DNA from: an uncultured Hyphomicrobiales bacterium
GTDB lineage: Bacteria > Pseudomonadota > Alphaproteobacteria > Rhizobiales > Beijerinckiaceae
DNA length: 35,907 nt
Direction: 5' to 3'
NCBI GenBank assembly: GCA_903889985.1
Contig: CAISZN010000275.1
Span: forward strand, 1 to 35,907
Shown here piece by piece: positions 10,351 through 17,607 of the stretch; positions within the stretch are counted from its first letter, which is position 1; each line of letters begins with the position of its first letter. The translations under genes and the position numbers were made by a program. Under the pieces are notes generated by a model, which saw nothing but the letters and a program-made list of their open reading frames with translations, had not been told where the DNA came from and did no database searches.

Positions 10351-10632
10351 TCAGCCGATCGTTTTGTCCCAGCGCATGATCTCGATGCGATCATAGACCC
10401 CATTGACCACATAGGGGTCCAAGGCATTGAAAGCCTCGACTTCCGCGACGTCTACGGCGTCGAAAACGACCAGCGCACCTAATTTGCGGCTGCGACCATC
10501 TGTGGCGAACAGCGGCCCGGACTGCAGGATCTTTGCGATCCCGGAGCGCAGATGCGCCTTGTGGGCCTCCAGCAAGACCTGTCGCTCTGCCCCCTTGTCA
10601 GCCGCGTCATAGGCGAATCGGCAAAAGATCAT
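10351..10632 (-). CDS. YciI-family protein
   Basis: A 93-residue single-domain protein resembling the YciI/YCII family, a ferredoxin-like alpha/beta fold. It opens with a short beta strand (MIFCRFAYDAA), continues with a helix carrying two histidines (LLEAHKAHLRSG), and has the GPLF..DG and ALVVF.A.D..EVEAFNALDPYV blocks characteristic of the family. The exact reaction of most members is unknown; related proteins include chloromuconolactone dehalogenase-like enzymes. It is convergent with rsmA and lies 24 bases after the cysteine-cluster gene, so those two are probably co-transcribed. Confidence 0.85.
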   Translation of the reverse strand: MIFCRFAYDAADKGAERQVLLEAHKAHLRSGIAKILQSGPLFATDGRSRKLGALVVFDAVDVAEVEAFNALDPYVVNGVYDRIEIMRWDKTIG

Positions 10633-10656
10633 GGTTCCCCCTACCCTCGATCAGCC

Positions 10657-11073
10657 TTAAGCCCAGGGAGCGGTCTCACCGTTGGGATAAATCCGCCATG
10701 CCATGAGCCCGGCCTTTGCCAGCACTGTGTGACCCTCCTTAGCCTTGGCAACGAGATGCTTGAACATCAGCGGATTGCGCCATGCATTCGGCTTTTTGGG
10801 GTCGCAGACAGCGAGATATTCATCTGTATCTGCATCGATCATCAGCAGGGTGCCTTGCCTATCCGGCTTCAGCATGGGGCCGACATCTCGCTCGGTCAGC
10901 CACTCGCATTCAAAGTCACGACAGACCTGCGGCCGCTTCTTGTAGATCTTGCAGCCGCCGGTCAGCTTGCAGTTTGAGCAAAGCACGCCTGCCTTCTTGT
11001 CGAACTCTTCGATATCGAGCACCTGGCAGCACATGGTGCACGACCCGCAACTGCGTCCCATTACTGGCGGCAT
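10657..11073 (-). CDS. YkgJ-like cysteine-cluster protein (putative metal-chelating domain)
   Basis: A 138-residue protein with a dense N-terminal cysteine array at C9, C12, C15, C16, C32, C35, C41, C51 and C56, followed by a cysteine-poor C-terminal half containing one further cysteine (AVCDPKKP). The CxxCxxCC..CxxC motif matches the YkgJ/UPF0153-type zinc or iron-chelating cluster family, whose function is not settled. The start at 11073 is preferred; an internal ATG at 11061 is possible. It is transcribed away from the Irr-like regulator, and the region between them carries an Irr-box-like repeat, so an iron link is plausible but is inference only. Confidence 0.78.
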   Translation of the reverse strand: MPPVMGRSCGSCTMCCQVLDIEEFDKKAGVLCSNCKLTGGCKIYKKRPQVCRDFECEWLTERDVGPMLKPDRQGTLLMIDADTDEYLAVCDPKKPNAWRNPLMFKHLVAKAKEGHTVLAKAGLMAWRIYPNGETAPWA

Positions 11074-11261
11074 ACGTTAGTTTCCATCGCAGTTTGAAGC
11101 CTCATGATCGTGCCTATCCAATCTGTGGCGCACCCAAAAGCCTCAAATGCAAACACAGGGAGGATACGCACAAGCTGCTGAGCAGCGATCCGCAAGCCCG
11201 CCCGGACAGACCCGCTTGGTTTTCGCTGGGTATTGTCATAAGATGCTGAAATTATTGAGAT

Positions 11262-11278
11262 TGTAGAATTGTTCTAAA
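11262..11278 (+). promoter_or_regulatory. Irr-box / ICE-like inverted repeat
   Basis: The sequence TGTAGAATTGTTCTAAA reads as arms TAGAA and TTCTA around a 3-base centre. It differs at one position from TTTAGAA-N3-TTCTAAA, the consensus as I recall it for the iron control element bound by Irr in Rhizobiales. It lies about 100 bases upstream of the Irr-like gene and 190 bases upstream of the divergent cysteine-cluster gene. Autoregulation is inferred. Confidence 0.55.
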
Positions 11279-11290
11279 GTGGGTGCTGAA

Positions 11291-11304
11291 AGCCTGATCA
11301 GGCT
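11291..11304. repeat. Perfect 14-bp palindrome
   Basis: AGCCTGATCAGGCT equals its own reverse complement. It sits between the Irr-box-like site and the FNR/FixK-type box, seven bases from the latter. It could be a dimer operator, but I cannot assign a family to it. Confidence 0.45.
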
Positions 11305-11310
11305 CCTCAC

Positions 11311-11324
11311 TTGATCGAGATCAA
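11311..11324 (+). promoter_or_regulatory. FNR/FixK-type binding site (TTGAT-N4-ATCAA)
   Basis: TTGATCGAGATCAA is an exact match to the CRP/FNR-family consensus TTGAT-N4-ATCAA, used by FNR, Anr and FixK proteins. A -10-like hexamer CATAGT lies at 11348-11353. A transcript start near 11360 would place the box centre at about -42, the position expected for a class II activator site. The leader would then be about 18 bases, ending in the Shine-Dalgarno before the ATG at 11378. Confidence 0.6.
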
Positions 11325-11377
11325 TTCGGGCACACCGCGGGCGTCGCCATAGTGTGGGCTCGCGCGGGAGAGATGGA

Positions 11378-11857
11378 ATGACGAAGGTGGAGAATGCGGG
11401 TGCTGTTGGCTGGCGTCCCCAGTCGATGGTCCCCCAGACACAGCAGGCAGGACGCACGCGTGATCTGAGCAACCAGCTCAAGGATGCTGGCTTGCGGCCG
11501 ACGCGCCAGCGACTCGCCCTTGCAGAGATCCTGTTCGGCTCCGGTGACCGCCATTTGACGGCTGAGACGCTGTATGAGGAGGCGCGCGCCACGCGCTATC
11601 CGCCCTCGCTGGCAACGATTTACAACACACTCAACCAGTTTGCGGAACATGGCCTCGTGCGCGAGATCGCGCTTTATGGCTCCAAGGTCTGGTACGACAC
11701 CAAGACTGGTCCCCACTATCACTTCTATCTCGAGGACAAGGACGAACTTTTCGACATCCCGGAGGAGCTGGTCCCGGCGCTGAACATCGCTGCCCCGGAG
11801 GGAACAGAGGTCAGCGGGATCGACGTGGTGATCCGCCTCAAGTCCAGGCGCCGCTGA
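11378..11857 (+). CDS. irr: Irr-like Fur-family iron response transcriptional regulator
   Basis: A 159-residue Fur-family protein. The winged helix covers about residues 30-100 (AGLRPTRQRLALAEILFG, then LATIYNTLNQFAEHGLVRE), followed by a short dimerisation region with PHYHFYLEDKDELFDIP. That segment and a C-terminal domain lacking the usual Fur cysteines point to Irr, the alphaproteobacterial regulator that senses haem/iron status and represses haem synthesis and iron-using genes. The well-known HHH haem-site triplet reads HYH here (residues 113-115), and the protein has no cysteine, so the N-terminal Cys-Pro haem motif of Bradyrhizobium Irr is absent. Start at 11378 because GGGAGAG lies upstream; a GTG at 11354 is an alternative. 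It precedes fabD by 66 bases. Confidence 0.88.
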   Translation: MTKVENAGAVGWRPQSMVPQTQQAGRTRDLSNQLKDAGLRPTRQRLALAEILFGSGDRHLTAETLYEEARATRYPPSLATIYNTLNQFAEHGLVREIALYGSKVWYDTKTGPHYHFYLEDKDELFDIPEELVPALNIAAPEGTEVSGIDVVIRLKSRRR

Positions 11858-11923
11858 TCCCCGACTTGACACGCCTGCTTCGGGCATGTTCCTGCCCGCC
11901 ACGTTCAGATGGATCGCAGGCAG

Positions 11924-12868
11924 ATGACAAAAGCTTTCGTTTTCCCCGGTCAGGGGTCCCAGACTGTCGGCATGGGCAAGGCCCTGGCCGAAGAGTTTCC
12001 GGCTGCGGCCGCTGTCTTTGCCGAAGTCGACGAGGCGCTCGGCGAAAAGCTCTCAAAGCTCATTTTCGAAGGTCCTGAAGGGGACCTGACCCTCACAGCC
12101 AATGCTCAGCCCGCGCTGATGGCCGTCTCAATGGCAGTGACGCGCGTGCTGCAGGCAGAGGCCGGACTGGATCTCGCCCGCGATGCAGCTTTCGTGGCTG
12201 GCCATTCCCTGGGTGAGTATTCGGCGCTGGCTGCGGCTGGAGCCTTTACTCTTGCGGATACAGCTCGCCTGCTGCGCCTGCGCGGCGATGCCATGCAGAA
12301 GGCGGTTCCGGTCGGTCAGGGCGCCATGGCGGCGATCCTTGGCCTCGACTTCGATCCGGTCGCTGCAATTGCCGCCGAGGCCGCCAAGCGCACCGGCTCG
12401 GTCTGCCAGGCAGCCAATGACAATGGCGGTGGCCAGGTCGTGATTTCAGGCACCAAAGAGGCCGTGGAGATCGCCATGGTTCTGGCCAAGGAAGCAGGTG
12501 CCAAGCGAGCCCTTTCCCTGCCCGTCTCCGCGCCCTTCCATTGCGCCCTGATGCAACCAGCTGCAGATGCCATGAAGGCAGCCCTTGCCAGCGTGACCAT
12601 CAAGGCCCCGGCCGCGCCGTTAGTCGCCAACGTGCTGGCTGCTGCGACCTCTGATCCGGAAGAGATCCGTCGCCGCCTCGTCGAGCAAGTCACTGGAACC
12701 GTGCGCTGGCGCGAATCCGTGGCCTATATGGCTGCCCAGGGGGTCGATACCTTCTTCGAGATCGGTGCGGGCAAGGTCCTGTCTGGCCTCGTCAAGCGCA
12801 TCGCCGACAGCGCCACCGGCGTTTCGATCGGCAACCCCGCCGATATCGCCGCCTACAAGCAGCGCTGA
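11924..12868 (+). CDS. fabD: Malonyl-CoA:ACP transacylase
   Basis: A 314-residue enzyme that loads malonyl groups onto acyl carrier protein. The N-terminus is KAFVFPGQGSQ; the nucleophile is S95 in GHSLGEYSAL, and the partner histidine is H206 in SAPFHCALM. The ATG at 11924 starts directly at the conserved block and has AGGCAG upstream; an ATG at 11909 would add five residues. It begins the fatty-acid run fabD-fabG-acpP-fabF. A TTGACA hexamer at 11866-11871 could be a -35 box, but I see no good -10 with it, so read-through from the Irr-like gene is also possible. Confidence 0.96.
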   Translation: MTKAFVFPGQGSQTVGMGKALAEEFPAAAAVFAEVDEALGEKLSKLIFEGPEGDLTLTANAQPALMAVSMAVTRVLQAEAGLDLARDAAFVAGHSLGEYSALAAAGAFTLADTARLLRLRGDAMQKAVPVGQGAMAAILGLDFDPVAAIAAEAAKRTGSVCQAANDNGGGQVVISGTKEAVEIAMVLAKEAGAKRALSLPVSAPFHCALMQPAADAMKAALASVTIKAPAAPLVANVLAAATSDPEEIRRRLVEQVTGTVRWRESVAYMAAQGVDTFFEIGAGKVLSGLVKRIADSATGVSIGNPADIAAYKQR

Positions 12869-12889
12869 AGCGCCTTCAAGGAGATCCTC

Positions 12890-13627
12890 ATGTTTGACCT
12901 GACAGGCCTCAACGCGCTCGTCACCGGTGCGACCGGCGGCCTCGGCGGCGCCATTGCCCGTGCATTACATGCCCAGGGCGCAACAGTCGCCCTCTCCGGC
13001 ACACGTGCAGCCAGCCTTGAGCAGATCGCTGGCGAACTCGGCGATCGTGTCCACATCCTGCCCTGTGATCTCTCCGACAAGGCCTCTGTGGAAGCCCTGG
13101 TGCCTGCGGCAGAGACCGCCATGGGCCAGCTCGACATCCTCGTGAACAATGCCGGGATCACCCGCGACGGCCTGTTCATGCGCATGAAGGACGAGGACTG
13201 GGACAAGGTCATCGAGGTCAACCTCACCTCTGCCTTCCGCCTCTCCCGCGCTGCCCTCAGAGGCATGATGAAGCGCCGCTTCGGGCGCATCATCGGCATC
13301 ACCTCGGTCGTCGGCGTCACCGGAAACCCCGGCCAAGGCAATTACGCGGCCTCGAAGGCCGGCATGATCGGCATGTCGAAGTCGCTGGCCGCCGAAGTGG
13401 CTAGCCGCAACATCACCGTGAACTGCATCGCACCGGGCTTCATCGAGAGCCCTATGACGGACGCGCTCAATGAAAAGCAGCGCGAGGCCATTCTGGGCAC
13501 GATCCCTGCCGGCAAACTGGGTTCAGGCGGCGACATTGCTGGCGGCGTGGTCTATCTGGCGGCCCGGGAATCCGGCTATGTCACCGGCCAGACCCTTCAT
13601 ATCAATGGCGGAATGGCGATGATCTGA
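12890..13627 (+). CDS. fabG: 3-oxoacyl-ACP reductase
   Basis: A 245-residue short-chain dehydrogenase/reductase. It has the nucleotide-binding TGATGGLGGAIA motif (from residue 12), NNAG at 86-89 and the catalytic tetrad N111, S139, Y152 and K156 (NYAASKAG), and it ends in HINGGMAMI, typical of FabG. It carries out the NADPH-dependent reduction of 3-ketoacyl-ACP in each elongation cycle. A strong AAGGAG Shine-Dalgarno precedes the ATG, and the gene follows fabD by 21 bases. Family and context agree. Confidence 0.97.
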   Translation: MFDLTGLNALVTGATGGLGGAIARALHAQGATVALSGTRAASLEQIAGELGDRVHILPCDLSDKASVEALVPAAETAMGQLDILVNNAGITRDGLFMRMKDEDWDKVIEVNLTSAFRLSRAALRGMMKRRFGRIIGITSVVGVTGNPGQGNYAASKAGMIGMSKSLAAEVASRNITVNCIAPGFIESPMTDALNEKQREAILGTIPAGKLGSGGDIAGGVVYLAARESGYVTGQTLHINGGMAMI

Positions 13628-13646
13628 GCGGGAGGAACTGTCCCGC
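13628..13646 (+). terminator. Hairpin after fabG (weak terminator or processing site)
   Basis: GCGGGA and TCCCGC pair perfectly around a 7-base loop, starting directly after the fabG stop codon. No T-run follows, so factor-independent termination would be weak. It opens the 236-base gap before acpP. Confidence 0.35.
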
Positions 13647-13863
13647 CCCCGGCTCGCCATCCACGACGAAGTATGCTACTCAGCTGCCGTTCGCGCCCCG
13701 GGACTTGCCTTTCGGCGGCAACGTGTGCTTCACGGTCCCGGCAAAGCCGGAAAGAAGGTGGCGCTGCGAACACTGCTCGGGGCCGGTTATCCGGTCCGTC
13801 GGCCATCCAGCCGTGAACGGGCTTTGACAGATTTACAGGAACTTCGAGGACGAGGACCCAACA

Positions 13864-14100
13864 ATGAGCGATGTCGCCGAGCGCGTGAAGAAAATCGTTA
13901 TCGAACATCTCGGCGTGGACGCCGACAAGGTGGTCGACAAGGCCAATTTTATTGATGACCTGGGCGCTGACTCGCTCGACACCGTCGAGCTCGTCATGGC
14001 GTTCGAAGAAGAATTCGGCGTCGAGATTCCCGACGACGCAGCTGAGACCATCGTCACGGTCGGCGACGCAGTGAAGTTCCTCGAGAAGGCCAAGGGTTGA
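13864..14100 (+). CDS. acpP: Acyl carrier protein
   Basis: A 78-residue acidic four-helix protein with the phosphopantetheine attachment site S37 in [14 protein letters not shown]. It carries growing acyl chains to the Fab enzymes and to lipid A and phospholipid synthesis. It is preceded by GAGGACGAGGA, providing a Shine-Dalgarno. The 236-base gap from fabG suggests its own promoter, common for this highly expressed gene; a TTGACA at 13824-13829 is present, but no clear -10 accompanies it. A strong hairpin follows it before fabF. Confidence 0.97.
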   Translation: MSDVAERVKKIVIEHLGVDADKVVDKANFIDDLGADSLDTVELVMAFEEEFGVEIPDDAAETIVTVGDAVKFLEKAKG

Positions 14101-14156
14101 GGACTTCCGGGCGCACCCGGTGCCTGAGCTCGGTGGCCCGATGAACAAGAATCTTG

Positions 14157-14182
14157 CGAAGGCCGGGTTATTCCGGCCTTCG
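14157..14182 (+). terminator. Hairpin between acpP and fabF (partial terminator or mRNA stabiliser)
   Basis: CGAAGGCCGG and CCGGCCTTCG form a perfect 10-bp stem around the loop GTTATT. The 3' side lacks a T-run, so I read it as an attenuator or stabiliser that lets acpP mRNA exceed fabF mRNA rather than as a full stop. Confidence 0.55.
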
Positions 14183-14217
14183 TCGTCACTGGCACTCACT
14201 TTCGGACAGGCATCAGC

Positions 14218-15480
14218 ATGAGAAGGGTCGTCATTACCGGCCTCGGCATGGTTTCGCCTCTGGCCAGCGGAGTTGAAGCAACCTGGAAACGGCTTCTCGC
14301 CGGAGAGAGCGGCGCTGGACGCATCGAAAGCTTCGATGTGTCGGACCTGCCCTGCCAGATCGCCTGCCAGGTTCCGCGCGACAAGGCCGTGGCCGACGCT
14401 TTCAATCCAGACGAATGGTTTGAGCCGAAGGAACAACGCAAGGTCGATGACTTCATCATCTTTGCTGTCGCGGCTGCAGGCCAGGCTCTTAAGGACGCGA
14501 ATTGGGCTCCCAAGACCCATGAAGACCAGTGCGCCACCGGCGTTCTCATAGGCTCTGGGATTGGCGGCATTGGCGGCATCAATGATGCTGCGATCCTGCT
14601 CAAGGAAAAGGGACCTCGCCGTCTCTCGCCATTCTTCATTCCTGGTCGCCTGATCAATCTCGCCAGCGGCTACGTGTCGATCCAGCACGGGCTCAAGGGT
14701 CCGAATCACTCGGTCGTCACCGCGTGCTCGACTGGCGCTCATGCCATCGGCGATGCCGCCCGCATGGTGGGGCTTGGAGATGCCGACGTGATGGTTGCGG
14801 GCGGTGCCGAATCTGCTGTCAATCGTCTAGGCCTTGCCGGCTTTGCGGCATGCCGTGCCCTGTCCACCGGCTTCAATGACCGCCCGAGCGAAGGCTCGCG
14901 CCCCTATGACAAGGATCGCGATGGCTTCGTCATGGGCGAAGGCGCCGGCTGTGTGGTGCTCGAAGACTACGATCACGCCAAGGCACGCGGCGCGAGGATC
15001 TATGCGGAAGTGATCGGCTACGGCATGTCAGGTGATGCCCACCACATCACGGCTCCTGCCGAGGATGGCGACGGCGCATTCCGTTGCATGACCATGGCGC
15101 TGAAGCGGGCGGGCATTTCACCCTCAGAGATCGACTACATCAACGCTCACGGCACCTCGACGCCTCTGGGTGACGAGATCGAACTGGGCGCAGTCACGCG
15201 GCTCCTCGGGAATGCCACTGGCCAGCTCTCGATGTCATCCACCAAGTCGTCGATCGGGCATCTGCTCGGGGCGGCCGGCGCTGTGGAGGCCATTTTCTGC
15301 GCGCTGGCCATTCGTGACCAGATTGCTCCAGCCACGCTCAACCTGCAGAATCCATCGGTGGAGACTGCGATCGATCTGGTTCCGCTCGCGCCGCGCAAGC
15401 GTCACATCAATGTCGCCCTGTCGAATTCGTTCGGCTTTGGCGGCACCAATGCATCGCTGGTCTTCCGGCGGGTTGACTGA
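14218..15480 (+). CDS. fabF: 3-oxoacyl-ACP synthase II (KAS II)
   Basis: A 420-residue condensing enzyme of the thiolase fold. The catalytic triad is visible as C170 (SVVTACSTGAHAIGDA), H311 (INAHGTSTPLGD) and H348 (SSIGHLLGAAGA); the C-terminal SNSFGFGGTNASLVF is the standard ending. It elongates acyl-ACP with malonyl-ACP. The start ATG at 14218 begins directly at the conserved RRVVITGLGMVSP; the Shine-Dalgarno is weak. It completes the fab run and is followed by mltG after 125 bases. Confidence 0.97.
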   Translation: MRRVVITGLGMVSPLASGVEATWKRLLAGESGAGRIESFDVSDLPCQIACQVPRDKAVADAFNPDEWFEPKEQRKVDDFIIFAVAAAGQALKDANWAPKTHEDQCATGVLIGSGIGGIGGINDAAILLKEKGPRRLSPFFIPGRLINLASGYVSIQHGLKGPNHSVVTACSTGAHAIGDAARMVGLGDADVMVAGGAESAVNRLGLAGFAACRALSTGFNDRPSEGSRPYDKDRDGFVMGEGAGCVVLEDYDHAKARGARIYAEVIGYGMSGDAHHITAPAEDGDGAFRCMTMALKRAGISPSEIDYINAHGTSTPLGDEIELGAVTRLLGNATGQLSMSSTKSSIGHLLGAAGAVEAIFCALAIRDQIAPATLNLQNPSVETAIDLVPLAPRKRHINVALSNSFGFGGTNASLVFRRVD

Positions 15481-15488
15481 CAAAATTT

Positions 15489-15512
15489 GCGGCCCCGCTT
15501 GTGCGAGGCCGC
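15489..15512 (+). terminator. Hairpin after fabF (possible terminator)
   Basis: GCGGCC and GGCCGC pair around a 12-base loop that contains a further GC/GC pair. The hairpin sits eight bases after the fabF stop. The sequence after the stem (CTTCGTCT) is only mildly T-rich. Confidence 0.4.
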
Positions 15513-15605
15513 CTTCGTCTATCGCAAATCCCCGTTTCGCCACATTGCGGGATAGGTTACGTTTTTGAGGTTGCACCTGTTGTTGACGAGGCGATGGTCT
15601 AAGCG

Positions 15606-17531
15606 ATGAGCGGCTCTTCACCGACGGACCCGGAAATTCAGGGCGAGGCACAGCCGCGCGCGGGCCTTTTTGGTCGCCGCATGCTGCAATCTCCGCGCGA
15701 GGCATTGCAGCCTGAAGATGCCCCGCCACCGCCACCCCCGCCCCCGCGCAAGAAGCGCCGTCGGCCAGGTCTCTTGTCCGCTGTCAGCGGCTTCATGTCA
15801 TTTCTGCTGATTGTCGCGGTGGCGGGCATCGGCGGTCTCATGCTGATGCAGAGTCAGTTGCGTGATCCTGGCCCATTGGCCAACGACAAGGTGGTCATCA
15901 TCTCCCCGCGGACCGAAGTCTCGGAGATCCTGAACCAGCTCGAAGTCGAAGGCGTGATCGAACATCCGATCCTTTTGAATCTTGCGCTTGTCATGGAAGG
16001 CAATCGCTCGAAGGTGAAGGCCGGCGAATATCTCTTCAAGCAGCAGGCGAGCCTGCGCGATGTGATCGACACGCTGGTTTCCGGCAAGGAGATCCTGCAT
16101 TCGATCACCATCCCCGAAGGCCTGACCAGCGAACAGATCATCCAGCGCCTGCGCGAAAACGATTTGCTCACCGGCGACGTGCGCGAAATGCCGAAGGAAG
16201 GCACGCTTCTGCCTGAGACCTATCGCGTGGCGCGCGGCATGGCGCGCAGCGATCTCATCCGCAAGATGCAGGACGACCAGAAGCGTGTTCTCGATCAGGT
16301 CTGGGCGCGCCGTCCGGCCGATACGACGCTGCGCTCGCCCTATGAACTCGTCACACTCGCGTCCATCGTCGAGAAAGAGACGGGCAAGGCGGATGAACGT
16401 CCACGCGTCGCCGGGGTATTCATCAATCGCTTGCAAAAGCACATGAAGCTGCAGTCCGATCCAACCATTGTCTACGGGCTGGTTGGCGGCAAGGGCACGC
16501 TTGGCCGTGGGATCCTGCGTAGCGAAGTCGAGCGGCCAACGGCCTACAATACCTACGTGATTGAAGGTCTGCCTCCGGGCCCGATCGCCAATCCGGGTCG
16601 CGCAGCGCTTGAGGCGGTGATCAGTCCGTCGCGCACGAAGGACCTCTACTTCGTGGCTGACGGCACCGGTGGCCACACCTTTGCGGAGACGCTCGATCAG
16701 CATAACCGCAATGTGGTGCGCTGGCGGCAGATCGAGAGAGAAGCGCGCGAAAAGCAGGGGCAAGGAGTCACGGTCGATCAGGTCATGCCCGACGCGGCGC
16801 CCGCAGCAGCCAATCCTGCGGCACCAGCGACTGGCCCTGCTCCACTGCGCGGCACACGTGGCGACCTGCAGGGGCCAGCGGACGGCGCGGCAACCGGAGT
16901 GACGACAGCCACCGCGGCCATGGATGCTGCGACGCAGTCAGCACCCCCGCAAAGCAAGGCTGTGCCTGGTCAGCAGCCCAACCGCTTCGGCGGCCTCTCC
17001 TTCGCAACGCAGGGCATGGACCAGCTCTTCGCCCCGCCACCAACTGCCCGCTCAATGCTCGATGGGCCGGTTGATGAACCTGCGGCTGTGCCGGGTGATC
17101 CCACAACCTATCCGGTCAATGCGCGCATGGCTGCCGAACAACGCGCCCGCGCTGCCCGCCTCGGCCTTCCCACGATGGACGATAATGAGGCCTCGACGCC
17201 TGCGCCAGCTGCGCAGGCCCCCGCCGTGCCGAAAGTGGTGCGGATCTATGATGCGTCAGAAGGAACACCGCTCGACCCGCTTAAGGATAAGAGCTGGGAC
17301 CTTAATTCCGCGAAGGTGATCCCCGACCTGCCAGCGCCGGGCGCGGCGCCGGCGGCAACTGGAAAGCCCGCAGCAGCAGGTGCCAAGCCAAGCGCCCCGA
17401 AGCCGCCAACGAAGGTTGCGGAAAAACCAGCTGCCCCCAAGCCCGCGGCAGCAAAGCCCGCCCCCAAGCCGGCTGCGCAGAAGCCCAAGCCTGCTTCCAC
17501 GCCCGCACCCGCCGCTGCGGACGACGACTGA
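15606..17531 (+). CDS. mltG: Endolytic murein transglycosylase MltG with long Ala/Pro-rich C-terminal tail
   Basis: A 641-residue membrane-anchored protein. A cytoplasmic Pro/basic segment (about residues 38-54) leads into one membrane helix (56-81), then the LysM-like subdomain and the YceG catalytic domain, with IVEKET at 254-259 supplying the catalytic glutamate and VAGVFINRL and LQSDPTIVYG following. MltG cuts nascent peptidoglycan strands and so sets glycan length. The catalytic part ends near residue 380. The remaining 260 residues are low-complexity, rich in Ala, Pro, Lys and Gln, and have no recognised domain; most MltG proteins are 340-420 residues long. Orientation puts the tail in the periplasm. 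Confidence 0.93.
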   Translation: MSGSSPTDPEIQGEAQPRAGLFGRRMLQSPREALQPEDAPPPPPPPPRKKRRRPGLLSAVSGFMSFLLIVAVAGIGGLMLMQSQLRDPGPLANDKVVIISPRTEVSEILNQLEVEGVIEHPILLNLALVMEGNRSKVKAGEYLFKQQASLRDVIDTLVSGKEILHSITIPEGLTSEQIIQRLRENDLLTGDVREMPKEGTLLPETYRVARGMARSDLIRKMQDDQKRVLDQVWARRPADTTLRSPYELVTLASIVEKETGKADERPRVAGVFINRLQKHMKLQSDPTIVYGLVGGKGTLGRGILRSEVERPTAYNTYVIEGLPPGPIANPGRAALEAVISPSRTKDLYFVADGTGGHTFAETLDQHNRNVVRWRQIEREAREKQGQGVTVDQVMPDAAPAAANPAAPATGPAPLRGTRGDLQGPADGAATGVTTATAAMDAATQSAPPQSKAVPGQQPNRFGGLSFATQGMDQLFAPPPTARSMLDGPVDEPAAVPGDPTTYPVNARMAAEQRARAARLGLPTMDDNEASTPAPAAQAPAVPKVVRIYDASEGTPLDPLKDKSWDLNSAKVIPDLPAPGAAPAATGKPAAAGAKPSAPKPPTKVAEKPAAPKPAAAKPAPKPAAQKPKPASTPAPAAADDD

Positions 17532-17534
17532 CAG

Positions 17535-17553
17535 GCCTCAGCCCGCTTGAGGC
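17535..17553 (+). terminator. Hairpin after mltG
   Basis: GCCTCA and TGAGGC pair around a 7-base loop, followed directly by a self-complementary GGCGCCGGCGCC block that can form an alternative stem. There is no T-run. It lies between mltG and yicC. Confidence 0.3.
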
Positions 17554-17607
17554 GCCGGCGCCACCCCTCTAAGGTGCGCGCCTCACGTGACCGGAGAACC
17601 AGTGTCC

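Larger units (their letters stand above)
11074..11377. promoter_or_regulatory. Divergent regulatory region of the cysteine-cluster gene and the Irr-like gene
   Basis: This 304-base region has no plausible gene. Its middle is clearly AT-richer than its surroundings (about 11230-11280). It holds three stacked symmetric sites: an Irr-box-like repeat at 11262-11278, a perfect 14-bp palindrome at 11291-11304 and an FNR/FixK-type box at 11311-11324. They are listed individually. The part from 11074 to 11230 shows nothing distinct. Confidence 0.6.

Noticed and set aside
13824-13829. TTGACA as the -35 of an acpP promoter
   Set aside because: No reasonable -10 hexamer lies 16-18 bases downstream, and the start would fall almost on the ATG.
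13597-14742. Long minus-strand open frame opposite fabG, acpP and fabF
   Set aside because: It spans three confirmed genes and an intergenic hairpin; composition artefact.
17341-17520. Repetitive Ala/Pro/Lys codons at the end of mltG as a DNA repeat or mobile element edge
   Set aside because: It is in frame with mltG and reads as a low-complexity protein tail; no flanking repeats are present.
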